Shown here in pieces: positions 25,342 through 33,235 of a DNA stretch of 37,544 bases. The notes under the pieces were generated by a model. The model was not told the origin of the DNA. It saw nothing but the letters and a program-made list of their open reading frames with translations, and ran no database searches. Made by a program: the position numbers and the translations under genes. Position 1 is the first letter of the stretch; each line of letters starts with the position of its first letter. The DNA lies in the NCBI GenBank assembly GCA_900765165.1, contig CAAFQR010000070.1:1-37544 (forward strand). Direction: 5' to 3'. Source of the DNA: Veillonellaceae bacterium. Lineage in GTDB: Bacteria; Bacillota; Negativicutes; Veillonellales; Veillonellaceae.

Positions 25342-26925
25342 CTACTGTTGCGGCGTTTTGAGGAACGTCACGTCCGGGTTACGTTCTTCAACCCAGCCCA
25401 TCTGCCATTCATTGCTGATGAGGATAACGAGGCGGCCGCGGTTGTCTTTTACAACCATAGCGTTATCGAGACCCTTCAAGGACTTGATGTCTACGTCGCC
25501 TTTGACCCAACGAGCTACGCTGTACGGCAAGGAATCGGTCAACGGTTCTACGCCATATTCGTTGCGCAAGCGGTACTGCAACACTTCGAACTGCAACATA
25601 CCAACGGCGCCAACGATGAAGGAATCCATGGAGTGAGGCTGTTCGAAAATCTGAACGGCACCTTCCTGGGCCAGTTGCGTCATGCCTTTCTGGAACTGCT
25701 TACGCTTCATGGTGTCCTTCGGGCTAACACGAGCAAAGAATTCCGGCGGGAATACCGGGAAGTCGCCGAAGGTTACCTGATGCTTCGGGTCACAGAGGGT
25801 ATCGCCAACGCCCATGGTACCGGCGTCGAAGACACCGATAATATCGCCAGGGTACGCTTCATCAATGATGGTGCGCTCCGTAGCGAGGAACTGCTGAGGC
25901 TGGGACAGGCGAATCATTTTACCGGACTGGCGATGCAGCACGGACATGCCTTTTTCGAACTTGCCGGAGCAAATGCGCATGAACACGATACGGTCGTGGT
26001 GGTTCGGGTTCATGTTAGCCTGAATCTTGAACACGAAAGCGCTGAAATCTTCGGACTGCGCCGTTACGACTTCTTCGGCCGTCTTGCGCGGAGCCGGTGC
26101 CGGCGCGAGTTCCAAGAACTTTTCTAAGAACGGCTTAACGCCAAAGTTTGTCATGGCGGAACCGAAGAACATCGGTGTCAATTCACCGGCGCGGATGCGG
26201 TCGAAGTCGAATTCGTCGCCAGCCACGTCGAGAAGCTCAATGTCATCGATAAGGCTCTGATGGATTTCTTCGCCCAATAATTCGCGGAACGCCGGATCGT
26301 CAACGGCATTCGTAGTGGAAGCCAGCTTCTGCTGCCCGTGTGTTTCGTCTTTTTCGAATAATTCAACGGTGTGGCTTTCGCGGTCGTAGATGCCCTGGTA
26401 TTCGCCGTTGATACCAACAGGCCAGTTCATCGGAACGGCACGAATGCCCAAGGAGTTTTCGATTTCTTCCATCAAATCGAAAGGATTGCGGCCAAAATGG
26501 TCGATTTTGTTTACAAATGTGAAAATAGGAATCCCGCGTTCTTTACAAACAGCGAAAAGCTTTTTGGTCTGCGCTTCCACGCCTTTTGCCACGTCAATCA
26601 ACATGACAGCGCTGTCGGCAGCCATCAAGGTGCGGTACGTGTCTTCCGAGAAGTCCTGGTGACCCGGCGTATCCAAAATGTTGACGCGGCACCCGTCGTA
26701 GTCGAACTGTAAAACGGAACTGGTAACGGAAATACCACGTTGCTTTTCGATTTCCATCCAGTCAGAAACCGCATATTTCTGCGTTTTTCTGGACTTTACG
26801 GAACCGGCCAAATGAATGGCACCACCGTAGAGCAATAATTTTTCCGTCAATGTCGTTTTACCGGCGTCCGGATGGGAAATAATGGCAAAGGTGCGCCGGC
26901 GCGCTACCTCTTCTAAAAATGTCAT
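25342..26925 (-). CDS. prfC: Peptide chain release factor 3
   Basis: Of 527 residues, exactly the usual RF3 size. GTPase motifs: SHPDAGKTT (17-25), KQRGISVTSSV, DTPGHQDF and VNKIDHFG. The C-terminal half has the RF3-specific QFEVLQYRLRNEYGVE. RF3 recycles RF1/RF2 from the ribosome. ATG 26925 is chosen because GAGGTGA precedes it and the family begins here; the open frame runs about 108 codons further but that part resembles no protein. It is divergent from topB. Confidence 0.94.
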   Translation of the reverse strand: MTFLEEVARRRTFAIISHPDAGKTTLTEKLLLYGGAIHLAGSVKSRKTQKYAVSDWMEIEKQRGISVTSSVLQFDYDGCRVNILDTPGHQDFSEDTYRTLMAADSAVMLIDVAKGVEAQTKKLFAVCKERGIPIFTFVNKIDHFGRNPFDLMEEIENSLGIRAVPMNWPVGINGEYQGIYDRESHTVELFEKDETHGQQKLASTTNAVDDPAFRELLGEEIHQSLIDDIELLDVAGDEFDFDRIRAGELTPMFFGSAMTNFGVKPFLEKFLELAPAPAPRKTAEEVVTAQSEDFSAFVFKIQANMNPNHHDRIVFMRICSGKFEKGMSVLHRQSGKMIRLSQPQQFLATERTIIDEAYPGDIIGVFDAGTMGVGDTLCDPKHQVTFGDFPVFPPEFFARVSPKDTMKRKQFQKGMTQLAQEGAVQIFEQPHSMDSFIVGAVGMLQFEVLQYRLRNEYGVEPLTDSLPYSVARWVKGDVDIKSLKGLDNAMVVKDNRGRLVILISNEWQMGWVEERNPDVTFLKTPQQ

Positions 26926-27065
26926 GTTTGTCACCTCGTCATATACGTTGAAACCGACCTCCGTTTGGCCGGCTGTTATAAAACCGTTTCTTGGCCGCCG
27001 AAGCCGCCGAGTCCGTCGGTTGTGTTGTAACCAATCCTTAAAATTATATACTATTACGGCCTTGG

Positions 27066-27094
27066 TTGTCGATAAAAACTTGGTATTGTATAAT
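27066..27094 (+). promoter_or_regulatory. topB promoter
   Basis: TTGTCG (27066-27071), 17 bases, TATAAT (27089-27094), 24 bases before the ATG. A TATAAT on the minus strand at 27048-27043 may serve prfC, but its -35 is unclear. Confidence 0.6.
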
Positions 27095-27117
27095 AGATAG
27101 ATAACGAGGAGGACGGT

Positions 27118-29619
27118 ATGAGACTGTTTATAGCGGAAAAGCCCAGTATGGGCCGTGAAATAAGCAAATGTTTGCCAGAGCAGCGGGTGCAGCGCCGCGA
27201 TGGCTATATAGTGCAAGGGGACGACGTGGTTACATGGGCCTTTGGTCACGTGTTGCAGCAGGCGGAGCCCGGCGATTACGACGATAAATACAAGCGCTGG
27301 AATGCGGCGGATTTGCCCATCGTGCCGGAGCAGTGGAAGCTCCTAATCAGCCCCAGTTCGGCGAAGCAGTTCCACACGATTAAGGAACTCATCGAGCAGG
27401 CCGACACCATCGTCAACGCCGGTGACCCGGATAGAGAAGGACAGCTACTAATCGACGAAATACTTGATTACGTAGGCAACAAGAAGCCGGTACAGCGCAT
27501 CTTGCTGAACGCACTGGACGAGAAGTCTGTGAAATCAGCACTCAAGGACCTGCGCGACAACAAGGATTTTTACAACCTTCAGCGGTCAGCGCTAGCACGT
27601 GCGCGGGCGGATTGGCTCATTGGCATGAATCTATCGCGTGCTTACACCTTGGCGCAGCGACGTCAGGGTCATAAGGTAACGTTCCCCATTGGCCGCGTAA
27701 AGACGCCGACCTTGGCGCTGGTAGTGCGCCGGGAACGAGAACTGCAGAACTTCGTGCCGGTGGATTATTTCATCGTGAAGATTTTGTACGCTCATCCGAA
27801 TGGGGAGTTTTGGGCGCAGTGGCAGCCGAAGGACGAGCAAATCGGTCTTGATCCGGAAGGGCGTTTGCTGAAAAAAGAAATCGCCGATGAACTGGTATCG
27901 CGCATTTTGACGGATGGCGTTGGTCAAATCATCGGCCGTGAGAAGAATAAGAAGAAGGAGCCGCAGCGTTTACCGTTGTCGTTGTCTGCGTTGCAGGTGG
28001 CGGCTGGTAAGGCCTATGGCTATGACCCGCAGACGGTTTTGGATACGGCGCAGTCGCTTTACGAAAAGAAGCTCACCACCTATCCGCGTTCTGACTGCGA
28101 ATATTTGCCGCTCAATCAGTTTGATGACCGCACGGCGATTCTTCAGAATCTCGTGAACGGTGGCATTGAAAAGATTGCCGATTGGGCTAAAGGGGCGGAC
28201 ATTAGTATTAAGTCTCGCGCCTGGAATGATAAGAAAATCACCGCCCATCACGCGATTATTCCGACGACGGTGTTGTGCCGCATGAGTACGTTAAGCGAGA
28301 AGGAGCGCAACATTTACTTCCTCATCGCTCGTTCTTACATAGCGCAGTTTTATCCGGAGCATGTTTACGAGCAGACGAAGCTTACCGTCGGTCAGTGTGA
28401 TGAAATCTTCACCGCCAGTGGTCGCGTCATCATCGAGATGGGATGGAAAGCGTTATTCCAGCGAGCAAAGAAAGCTGATGCGGATGCTCATGCTAATGAC
28501 GACGATTCCGATAACGACTCCGATGACGACTCGAACTCCGATTCCGATACGAACGCCAACGGCAAGGGCAAGCATAAAGGCGATAGCGATGAAGTGGCGC
28601 AGCTGCCGAACGTGAAAAAAGGTGACAAGGTAGATGCTAAGGACGGTCGCACCGAAGCGAAACAAACCAAACCGCCAACCCGTTTCACCGCCGCCACGCT
28701 CTTGCAGGCCATGAAGGAAATTCACAAATACGTGAAGAATGAAGACCTCAAAAAGCAGCTCAAAGCCGTGTCCGGTATCGGCACCGAAGCAACGCGTGCC
28801 ACAATCATCGACGAACTCATTACCCGTAAATTCCTGCACACCCAGGGTAAAAAGAAAGTCCTTACGCCGACGGAGCTGGCTTACATGCTCGTTGACGCTT
28901 TACCAGAAGAAATGCTCTATCCGGACGAAACCGCCGTATGGGAAGAACGACTGGCCGGCGTCAGCGAAGGCACTGATTCGTTAGACACCTTCCTAGCCGA
29001 CCAAGTGGAATTCCTCAAACGACTCATCGACAAAGCCAACGCCGATATAGGCTCCGGCTTCGGCGCCGGTGGCTTTGGCGGCCGTAATGGCGTGCCTATG
29101 GAAACGGTAACGCGCACCTTCACCGCAGCAGCTACATCCTCAAACTCGGCGAGCGCAGAAGATTTATCTGCCGAACTTTCGGCTCTTGATGCGGCGCGTC
29201 CAACACCTGCCTATGCAGCGGCTCCGATGAATGACCCGAACGCGCCTGGCGAGCCTACAGCCGGTAAATGTCCGCAATGCGGCGAAGGCACCTTGCAGCG
29301 TCGTAAAGGTAAATTTGGCTGGTTCTACGGCTGTAGCAATTATCCGAAATGCAAATACACCAAGCCTATGGAAGGCGAAAGCCGACCTGCATTTTTTTCG
29401 AATGCTAACGGCAACAATACTAATGGTAACGGTGCTGATGAAATAAAACCCATCGACGTGCCGGAAAGTCAGAGGCAGTATAAGTGCCCTCGTTGTCAGG
29501 ATGGGTGGTTTGTGCCGGTGGAAGAAAGAGGGCGAACGCGTTGGATCTGTAGTAACCGCGGCCGGTGCCGCACGGCGTGTGCCGATGTCAATGGAAAGCC
29601 TAGTCTCTTTTCGCGTTAG
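27118..29619 (+). CDS. topB: DNA topoisomerase III with acidic insert and two zinc ribbons
   Basis: A type IA topoisomerase of 833 residues. The Toprim domain has IAEKPSMGRE and NAGDPDREGQLL; the active tyrosine is in TTYPRSDCEYLP (Tyr322). An Asp/Ser/Asn-rich stretch (about 452-516, including DDDSDNDSDDDSNSDSD) interrupts the core and is not part of the family fold. At the C-terminus one four-Cys zinc ribbon starts at GKCPQCGEG (about 715) and a second at YKCPRCQDG (about 787). It relaxes and decatenates DNA. GAGGAGG precedes the ATG. The stop codon lies within the outer arm of a large palindromic element (29613-29950). Confidence 0.92.
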   Translation: MRLFIAEKPSMGREISKCLPEQRVQRRDGYIVQGDDVVTWAFGHVLQQAEPGDYDDKYKRWNAADLPIVPEQWKLLISPSSAKQFHTIKELIEQADTIVNAGDPDREGQLLIDEILDYVGNKKPVQRILLNALDEKSVKSALKDLRDNKDFYNLQRSALARARADWLIGMNLSRAYTLAQRRQGHKVTFPIGRVKTPTLALVVRRERELQNFVPVDYFIVKILYAHPNGEFWAQWQPKDEQIGLDPEGRLLKKEIADELVSRILTDGVGQIIGREKNKKKEPQRLPLSLSALQVAAGKAYGYDPQTVLDTAQSLYEKKLTTYPRSDCEYLPLNQFDDRTAILQNLVNGGIEKIADWAKGADISIKSRAWNDKKITAHHAIIPTTVLCRMSTLSEKERNIYFLIARSYIAQFYPEHVYEQTKLTVGQCDEIFTASGRVIIEMGWKALFQRAKKADADAHANDDDSDNDSDDDSNSDSDTNANGKGKHKGDSDEVAQLPNVKKGDKVDAKDGRTEAKQTKPPTRFTAATLLQAMKEIHKYVKNEDLKKQLKAVSGIGTEATRATIIDELITRKFLHTQGKKKVLTPTELAYMLVDALPEEMLYPDETAVWEERLAGVSEGTDSLDTFLADQVEFLKRLIDKANADIGSGFGAGGFGGRNGVPMETVTRTFTAAATSSNSASAEDLSAELSALDAARPTPAYAAAPMNDPNAPGEPTAGKCPQCGEGTLQRRKGKFGWFYGCSNYPKCKYTKPMEGESRPAFFSNANGNNTNGNGADEIKPIDVPESQRQYKCPRCQDGWFVPVEERGRTRWICSNRGRCRTACADVNGKPSLFSR

Positions 29620-29950
29620 TGCTTGCGGTCACGGTTACTGGGGAGACTCCCAACTCGAAATGTTCGTTGCCTATTAAGAGTATCGGGCTATGGTAGTAGC
29701 CAATTTTTGTCATTATCGTATTGTGTTTTATAAGTAACAGCCCCCATATAACCGTTCGCTCCCTTCTGCTACGCAAATGGTCGCTTCACGGTTATATGGG
29801 GGCTGTTACAACTTATAGTGCACACTGGTACTTTATCATGACAAAAAATTGGCATTCTACATACGCCTTTTTACTTAATAGGCAAGCGAACATTTCTTCG
29901 CATAGGGGCGTGCATACTCCAGCAATCCGTGACCGCTGAGCGCTTAACGC
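29613..29950 (+). repeat. Giant palindromic element, copy 1
   Basis: Nested matching arms from outside in: GCGTTAG.. (29613-29623, includes the topB stop) with 29939-29950; GCGGTCACGG (29625-29634) with CCGTGACCGC (29927-29936); GTTCGTTGCCTAT (29662-29674) with ATAGGCAAGCGAAC (29878-29891); GCCAATTTTTGTCAT (29699-29713) with its near-exact complement (29838-29853); a perfect 21-bp central stem (29734-29754 with 29789-29809). The loop includes GCTCCCTTCTGC and CAAATGGTCGC. There is no open reading frame and no T run. Confidence 0.85.
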
Positions 29951-30012
29951 TGGAAAAGCGGCTTGGGCTTTGGCCATCGCACGCGGCAGCACGCCGTTTT
30001 GCGGTACGGGCC
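29927..30012 (-). pseudogene. Decayed inverted copy of the topB 3' end
   Basis: Read on the minus strand, this stretch resembles the last ~75 bases of topB (29560-29634) with small gaps and substitutions. Shared blocks include the GGTCACGG arm, CTTTTC around the penultimate codons, and ACGGCGTG and GCCCGTACCGC-like blocks. It is too decayed to code. It directly continues the outer arm of palindromic copy 1. Confidence 0.6.
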
Positions 30013-30047
30013 TTGAAGAGGGAAAAGCCTGAACATAGTGCGTTTAA

Positions 30048-30392
30048 GTTTGACGCTTTGGCCGTTAGGTCACGATTTCTCGGATACTCCCAACTCAAAA
30101 TATTTACCGACTAGAAGCGGCTAAGTATTTAAGTATTGTCAATTCTTGTCATTCTTTGTCGTGTTTGTATAAGTAAAAACGCTGATATAACCATTCGCTC
30201 CCTTCGGTTCCACCAATGGTCGCTTCGTGGTTATATCAGCGTTTTTTAGACTTATAGTGCATACTGAGTAGTTATCATGACAAGAATTGACTAATCCTTA
30301 ACCCTTTTTGCCTAACTAGTCGGAAAATATTTTTTCGCAAGCGGGAGTGCACACTGAGATAATCCGTGACCTAATCGGCCTTCAGCGCAAAC
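30048..30392 (+). repeat. Giant palindromic element, copy 2
   Basis: Arms from outside in: 30048-30074 (GTTTGACGCT..TTAGGTCACG) with 30365-30392 (CGTGACCTAA..AGCGCAAAC); TATTTACCGACTAG (30101-30114) with CTAGTCGGAAAATA (30316-30329); a perfect 15-bp GTCAATTCTTGTCAT arm (30138-30152 with 30277-30291); a perfect 19-bp central stem (30175-30193 with 30228-30246). Several arms differ from copies 1 and 3 at the same place yet still match each other. The loop TCGCTCCCTTC and CCAATGGTCGCTT is nearly that of copy 1. Confidence 0.85.
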
Positions 30393-30442
30393 GGGCGCAG
30401 AGGAAAAAAGCATGAACACAGCGTCTCAAGATTAGTACTTTG

Positions 30443-30586
30443 CTAGTAGCCGTTGCTATTAGTCTTTGGTTTCTTTTCGATAATGGAGGAAAGAATGTTA
30501 CTAGCTTTTTCAATGTTTTCCATATTTTTCCGATCTTTTTCACTAATGGATTTTACGTGATTTTTGTAATCTTCCCAGGTTCTCAT
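30443..30586 (-). CDS. 47-residue protein resembling the N-terminus of XRE antitoxins
   Basis: ATG 30586 to TAG 30443; AAGGAAG is the ribosome binding site. The protein starts MRTWEDYKNHVKSISEKD and ends KKPKTNSNGY. It resembles the first ~40 residues of HigA-like XRE antitoxins (pattern M-x-TWEDYKxHV..IEKAS.I...I), but stops where the DNA-binding helices would begin. No toxin gene is adjacent. It is either a truncated remnant or a free-standing small protein. A TATAAT lies upstream on this strand (30614-30609). Confidence 0.5.
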   Translation of the reverse strand: MRTWEDYKNHVKSISEKDRKNMENIEKASNILSSIIEKKPKTNSNGY

Positions 30587-30596
30587 TATTACACTT

Positions 30597-30608
30597 CCTT
30601 TTAAAAGG
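30597..30608. promoter_or_regulatory. Palindrome covering the small gene's ribosome binding site
   Basis: CCTTTTAAAAGG is a perfect 12-bp palindrome directly after the minus-strand TATAAT. It includes the start of the AAGGAAG ribosome binding site, so it could be an operator or could mask translation. Confidence 0.35.
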
Positions 30609-30733
30609 ATTATATTCTGTGCATTTCTGTATTGATACTAGCATAAATACTGTTAACCGGTAAGTGAATTGACTATTTAAGTTATTATAGGGATATTAAC
30701 TTGAGGCTCTATGTTGATGTTTTAACCCCAAAA

Positions 30734-30985
30734 GATTAAAGCGAAAGTTGGCGAAGTTATACATAAGGACTCGGGCGTATTTTAGACCAGGCAAGCCGAG
30801 GGCGCCGGAAAAGGGACGCAGCTGCTAGTAAAGCCTAAATGCTTCAAGTCGATTGTTAGTCATCCAAAAGGCCTAAGCACAAGGCACGTTGGCCAATAAG
30901 GGCAACGGTTCGTAGGCAGGATGACGTAGTTTCTACGAGGGTGGACGAGATAGGCGGTAGTACAAGGCCGTAAAGATAACGTTAC
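30734..30985 (+). pseudogene. Decayed inverted copy of the DEAD-box helicase 3' end
   Basis: Read on the plus strand this aligns with the sense strand of the last ~230 bases of the helicase gene (complement of 31282-31510), with many substitutions and small gaps. Clear blocks: GATTAAAGCGA; GCACAAGGCACGTTGGCC then AATAAGGGCA (30877 on); GACGTAGTTTCTACGAG (30923-30939); GCGGTAG, AGGCCGTA and GATAACGTTAC (30954-30985). No frame survives. The similarity runs into the outer arm of palindromic copy 3. Upstream, 30609-30733 is AT-rich with no gene visible. Confidence 0.7.
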
Positions 30986-31307
30986 GATGGAGCTGAGGTG
31001 TGCACCCCCGTACGCGAAAAATTGTTCGCTTGCCTATCAGGTACAAGGGCGTAAGTAGGATGCCAATTTTTGTCATGATAACGCCCAGTGTGCACTATAA
31101 GTAGTAAAAAGCCGCATTATAACTGTGAACCGACCATTTGCATAGCAGAAGGGAGGAAACAGTTATAATGCGGCTTTTGCTTATAATACACAAGTAGTTA
31201 ATGACAAAAATTGGCAACTACCAAAGCCGATTTGCTTTGATAGGCAACGAACAATTTGAGTTGGGAGTATCCCTAATCCAAGTAACGTTATCTACGGCCT
31301 CTACCGC
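30954..31307 (-). repeat. Giant palindromic element, copy 3 (opposite orientation)
   Basis: Arms from outside in: 30954-30985 with 31282-31307 (26 matched bases with two small gaps, including the helicase stop codon at 31290-31288); ATTGTTCGCTTGCCTAT (31021-31037) with ATAGGCAACGAACAAT (31240-31255); a perfect 15-bp GCCAATTTTTGTCAT arm (31062-31076 with 31201-31215); a perfect 20-bp central stem (31107-31126 with 31159-31178). The complement of its loop (CCTCCCTTCTGC, CAAATGGTCGG) matches copies 1 and 2, so it is in inverse orientation. Confidence 0.85.
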
Positions 31308-32583
31308 TAGAACGGCCGCTCGTAGAACTACGTCGCTGTCTAGAATTCGTGCCCTTATGGCCAACAGCCTTGTGCGCCTTCTTTTTGGTTGCCTGATAAT
31401 TCGACGAAGCAATGGGCTTTTTAGCACTGCGCTCTTTTTTCGGCGCAATCGGATTGCCCTTAGTCTTAATCTGCCCATCCTTTGTATACTTCGTCAACGT
31501 CGCCTTAATCGCTCTCTCGATACGTCGCAACCAGCTTTCATCGGCCGGCGTCGCCAATGTAATGGCTAACCCATCGGATCCGGCGCGGCCGGTACGGCCG
31601 ATGCGGTGGATGTAGTAGTCTACGTCGTGAGGCACGTCGTAGTTGTATACGTGGCTAATGCCTTCAATGTCGATACCACGGGCAGCGATGTCGGTGGCTA
31701 CGAGGATTTGCGTACGGGCACGAGCGAAGTCGCGGAGAATTTGCGTACGACGGCCTTGGCTCAGGTTGCCGTGTAATTCGCCAATGTTGAAGCCGGCAGC
31801 GGTAAGCTGATAGGAAAGACGAACAGCGCCGTCCTTGGTGTTACAGAACACGATAGCCAAGTACGGATTATCTTCCTTCAACATCGTTACAAGGCGATCA
31901 AGCTTTTCATTTTCATCCATCATGTACACGCGCTGTTCGATGCTGTCCAAGGTCACGTGTTCGCCTTTAACGGTAACGGACATGGGCTTTTTCATGTATG
32001 TTTTAGCCAGTGCGCGAATGCGGTCCGGGATGGTGGCGGAGAAGAGCAGAAGCTGACGGTTCGGCGACGTGCGGTCCAAGAGGGACTCAACGTCCGGCAA
32101 GAAGCCCATGTGGAGCATCTGGTCTGCTTCGTCTAACACGACGCGACGCACCGTTTCAAGGTGTAAGGAACCGCGGAGTACATGGTCCAGCAAACGGCCT
32201 GGTGTGCCGAGGATGACCTGGGGACGACGGCCAAGGCGGCGCTGCTGTTCTTCTATAGTGCGACCGCCGATTAAGGGGAGCACATCAACGCCTAAGGGCT
32301 CAGCTAAGCGTTCCGCTTCTTCGGCAATTTGTTTTACCAGTTCGCGGGTCGGCGCGATGATGAGGGCCTGTTCCTGGGCCAGGTCCGGATGAATACGCTG
32401 CAAAATGGGGATTAAGAAGGCCAGCGTTTTGCCCGTGCCGGTTTGGGCCATGGCGATAACATCGTGACCGCTGAAAACGGGCGGGATTGCTTGTATTTGA
32501 ATGGGAGTAGGCTCTTTGATGCCGGTTTTGGCTAAATGGTCGGTCAAAGCGGGCACAACGCCTAAAGTAGTGAATGATTTCAT
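31288..32583 (-). CDS. DEAD-box RNA helicase
   Basis: Of 431 residues with the full motif set: Q motif GIKEPTPIQIQ, AQTGTGKT (46-53), PTREL, TPGRLLDH, DEAD (151-154), SAT, TDIAARGID and HRIGRTGRAG. A basic tail of about 70 residues rich in Lys, Ser, Arg and Gly (ending SSGRSSGRGRR) follows the helicase core and should bind RNA, as in CshA/RhlE-like cold-shock or ribosome-assembly helicases. GGAGG precedes the ATG. The tail's coding sequence is duplicated in decayed inverted form at 30734-30985. Confidence 0.93.
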   Translation of the reverse strand: MKSFTTLGVVPALTDHLAKTGIKEPTPIQIQAIPPVFSGHDVIAMAQTGTGKTLAFLIPILQRIHPDLAQEQALIIAPTRELVKQIAEEAERLAEPLGVDVLPLIGGRTIEEQQRRLGRRPQVILGTPGRLLDHVLRGSLHLETVRRVVLDEADQMLHMGFLPDVESLLDRTSPNRQLLLFSATIPDRIRALAKTYMKKPMSVTVKGEHVTLDSIEQRVYMMDENEKLDRLVTMLKEDNPYLAIVFCNTKDGAVRLSYQLTAAGFNIGELHGNLSQGRRTQILRDFARARTQILVATDIAARGIDIEGISHVYNYDVPHDVDYYIHRIGRTGRAGSDGLAITLATPADESWLRRIERAIKATLTKYTKDGQIKTKGNPIAPKKERSAKKPIASSNYQATKKKAHKAVGHKGTNSRQRRSSTSGRSSGRGRR

Positions 32584-32608
32584 GGTAACCTCCTTTAATA
32601 GTACTTAT

Positions 32609-32638
32609 ATTATATAGTAATAATATCGAAGAACGCAA
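32609..32638 (-). promoter_or_regulatory. Helicase promoter
   Basis: On the minus strand TTGCGT (32638-32633), 18 bases, TATAAT (32614-32609), 26 bases before the start codon. From 32640 to 32870 the gap is AT-rich with no gene; it includes AATGATTATC (32771-32780) and AATGATAA, both resembling half of a Fur box. Confidence 0.55.
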
Positions 32639-32870
32639 ATATAGACATGAATATCGGCATAAGTGATTAATTACAAATGATTACAAATTGAGAAAATGTT
32701 TCTATTGTGCTTCAATTTTGAATTGTGCATTAAAAAATAGAATATTTGCCGGTAAAGAGAAAGAGTATCAAATGATTATCAGTGAGTGAGAATGGCTTTG
32801 TAGCCGAAAACGTTGTGTAATCTGTAATGATAACTTATATTTATAAAATTCTATAAGATTGAATTTATTC

Positions 32871-32915
32871 GATATTGAAAATCATTCTTGAAATTATTTC
32901 TCAGTGTGCTATAAT
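32871..32915 (+). promoter_or_regulatory. feo promoter with Fur-like box
   Basis: TTGAAA (32888-32893), 16 bases, TATAAT (32910-32915). GATATTGAAAATCATTCTT (32871-32889) matches 15 of 19 positions of the classical Fur box and touches the -35, so iron-dependent repression of feoAB is likely. The transcript would start near 32922. Confidence 0.65.
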
Positions 32916-32996
32916 CTATACGAGGAGATTTCTACAGTAATTATCAATAATGACTCGATGAGGGTAGTCATTTCACGAAGAGGAGGTTTAGGTACA

Positions 32997-33233
32997 GTGG
33001 TAAAAACATTAGCAACGATGAAGCCTGGCGAAGGAGGCACAATCGTAGCCATAAAGGGTACGGGCAACATCAAACACAGATTAATTGACATGGGATTAGT
33101 TCCGGGCACGTTCGTGCGAGTTATGAAATTTGCGCCTTTAGGCGACCCGGTGGAGATTAAGGTGAAGAATTTTGATTTAGCGTTGCGTGTCAGTGAAGCT
33201 GAAACCATCGATATCGAAACTGAGGAGGCATAA
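32997..33233 (+). CDS. feoA: Ferrous iron transport protein FeoA
   Basis: A small SH3-like protein of 78 residues that assists FeoB. The pattern MKPGEGGTIVAIKG, then RLIDMGLVPGTFVRVMKFAPLGDPVEIKV is the FeoA core. GTG 32997 is chosen: AGGAGG lies 10 bases upstream and the length matches the family. The in-frame ATG at 32958 has no ribosome binding site, and the open frame further back overlaps the promoter. feoB starts 2 bases after its stop. Confidence 0.9.
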   Translation: MVKTLATMKPGEGGTIVAIKGTGNIKHRLIDMGLVPGTFVRVMKFAPLGDPVEIKVKNFDLALRVSEAETIDIETEEA

Positions 33234-33235
33234 GC

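Noticed and set aside
25348..26127. Plus-strand open frame opposite prfC
   Set aside because: It is a shadow of prfC codon bias; the opposite strand has a full-length, motif-complete RF3.
26926..27249. N-terminal extension of RF3
   Set aside because: The 108 extra codons resemble no domain, overlap topB and its promoter, and a good start with GAGGTGA exists at 26925.
29721..30114. Short open frames within palindromic copies 1 and 2
   Set aside because: They lie wholly in inverted-repeat DNA, on both strands, with no ribosome binding site or protein-like composition.
29620..31287. CRISPR array, integron attC sites, retron or group II intron in the repeat region
   Set aside because: The repeats are few and long without regular spacers; no integrase, reverse transcriptase or domain V-like motif is present in the window.
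31201..31569. Plus-strand open frame of 122 codons
   Set aside because: It spans a palindromic arm and the antisense of the helicase tail; its Arg/Leu-rich product mirrors the opposite coding strand.
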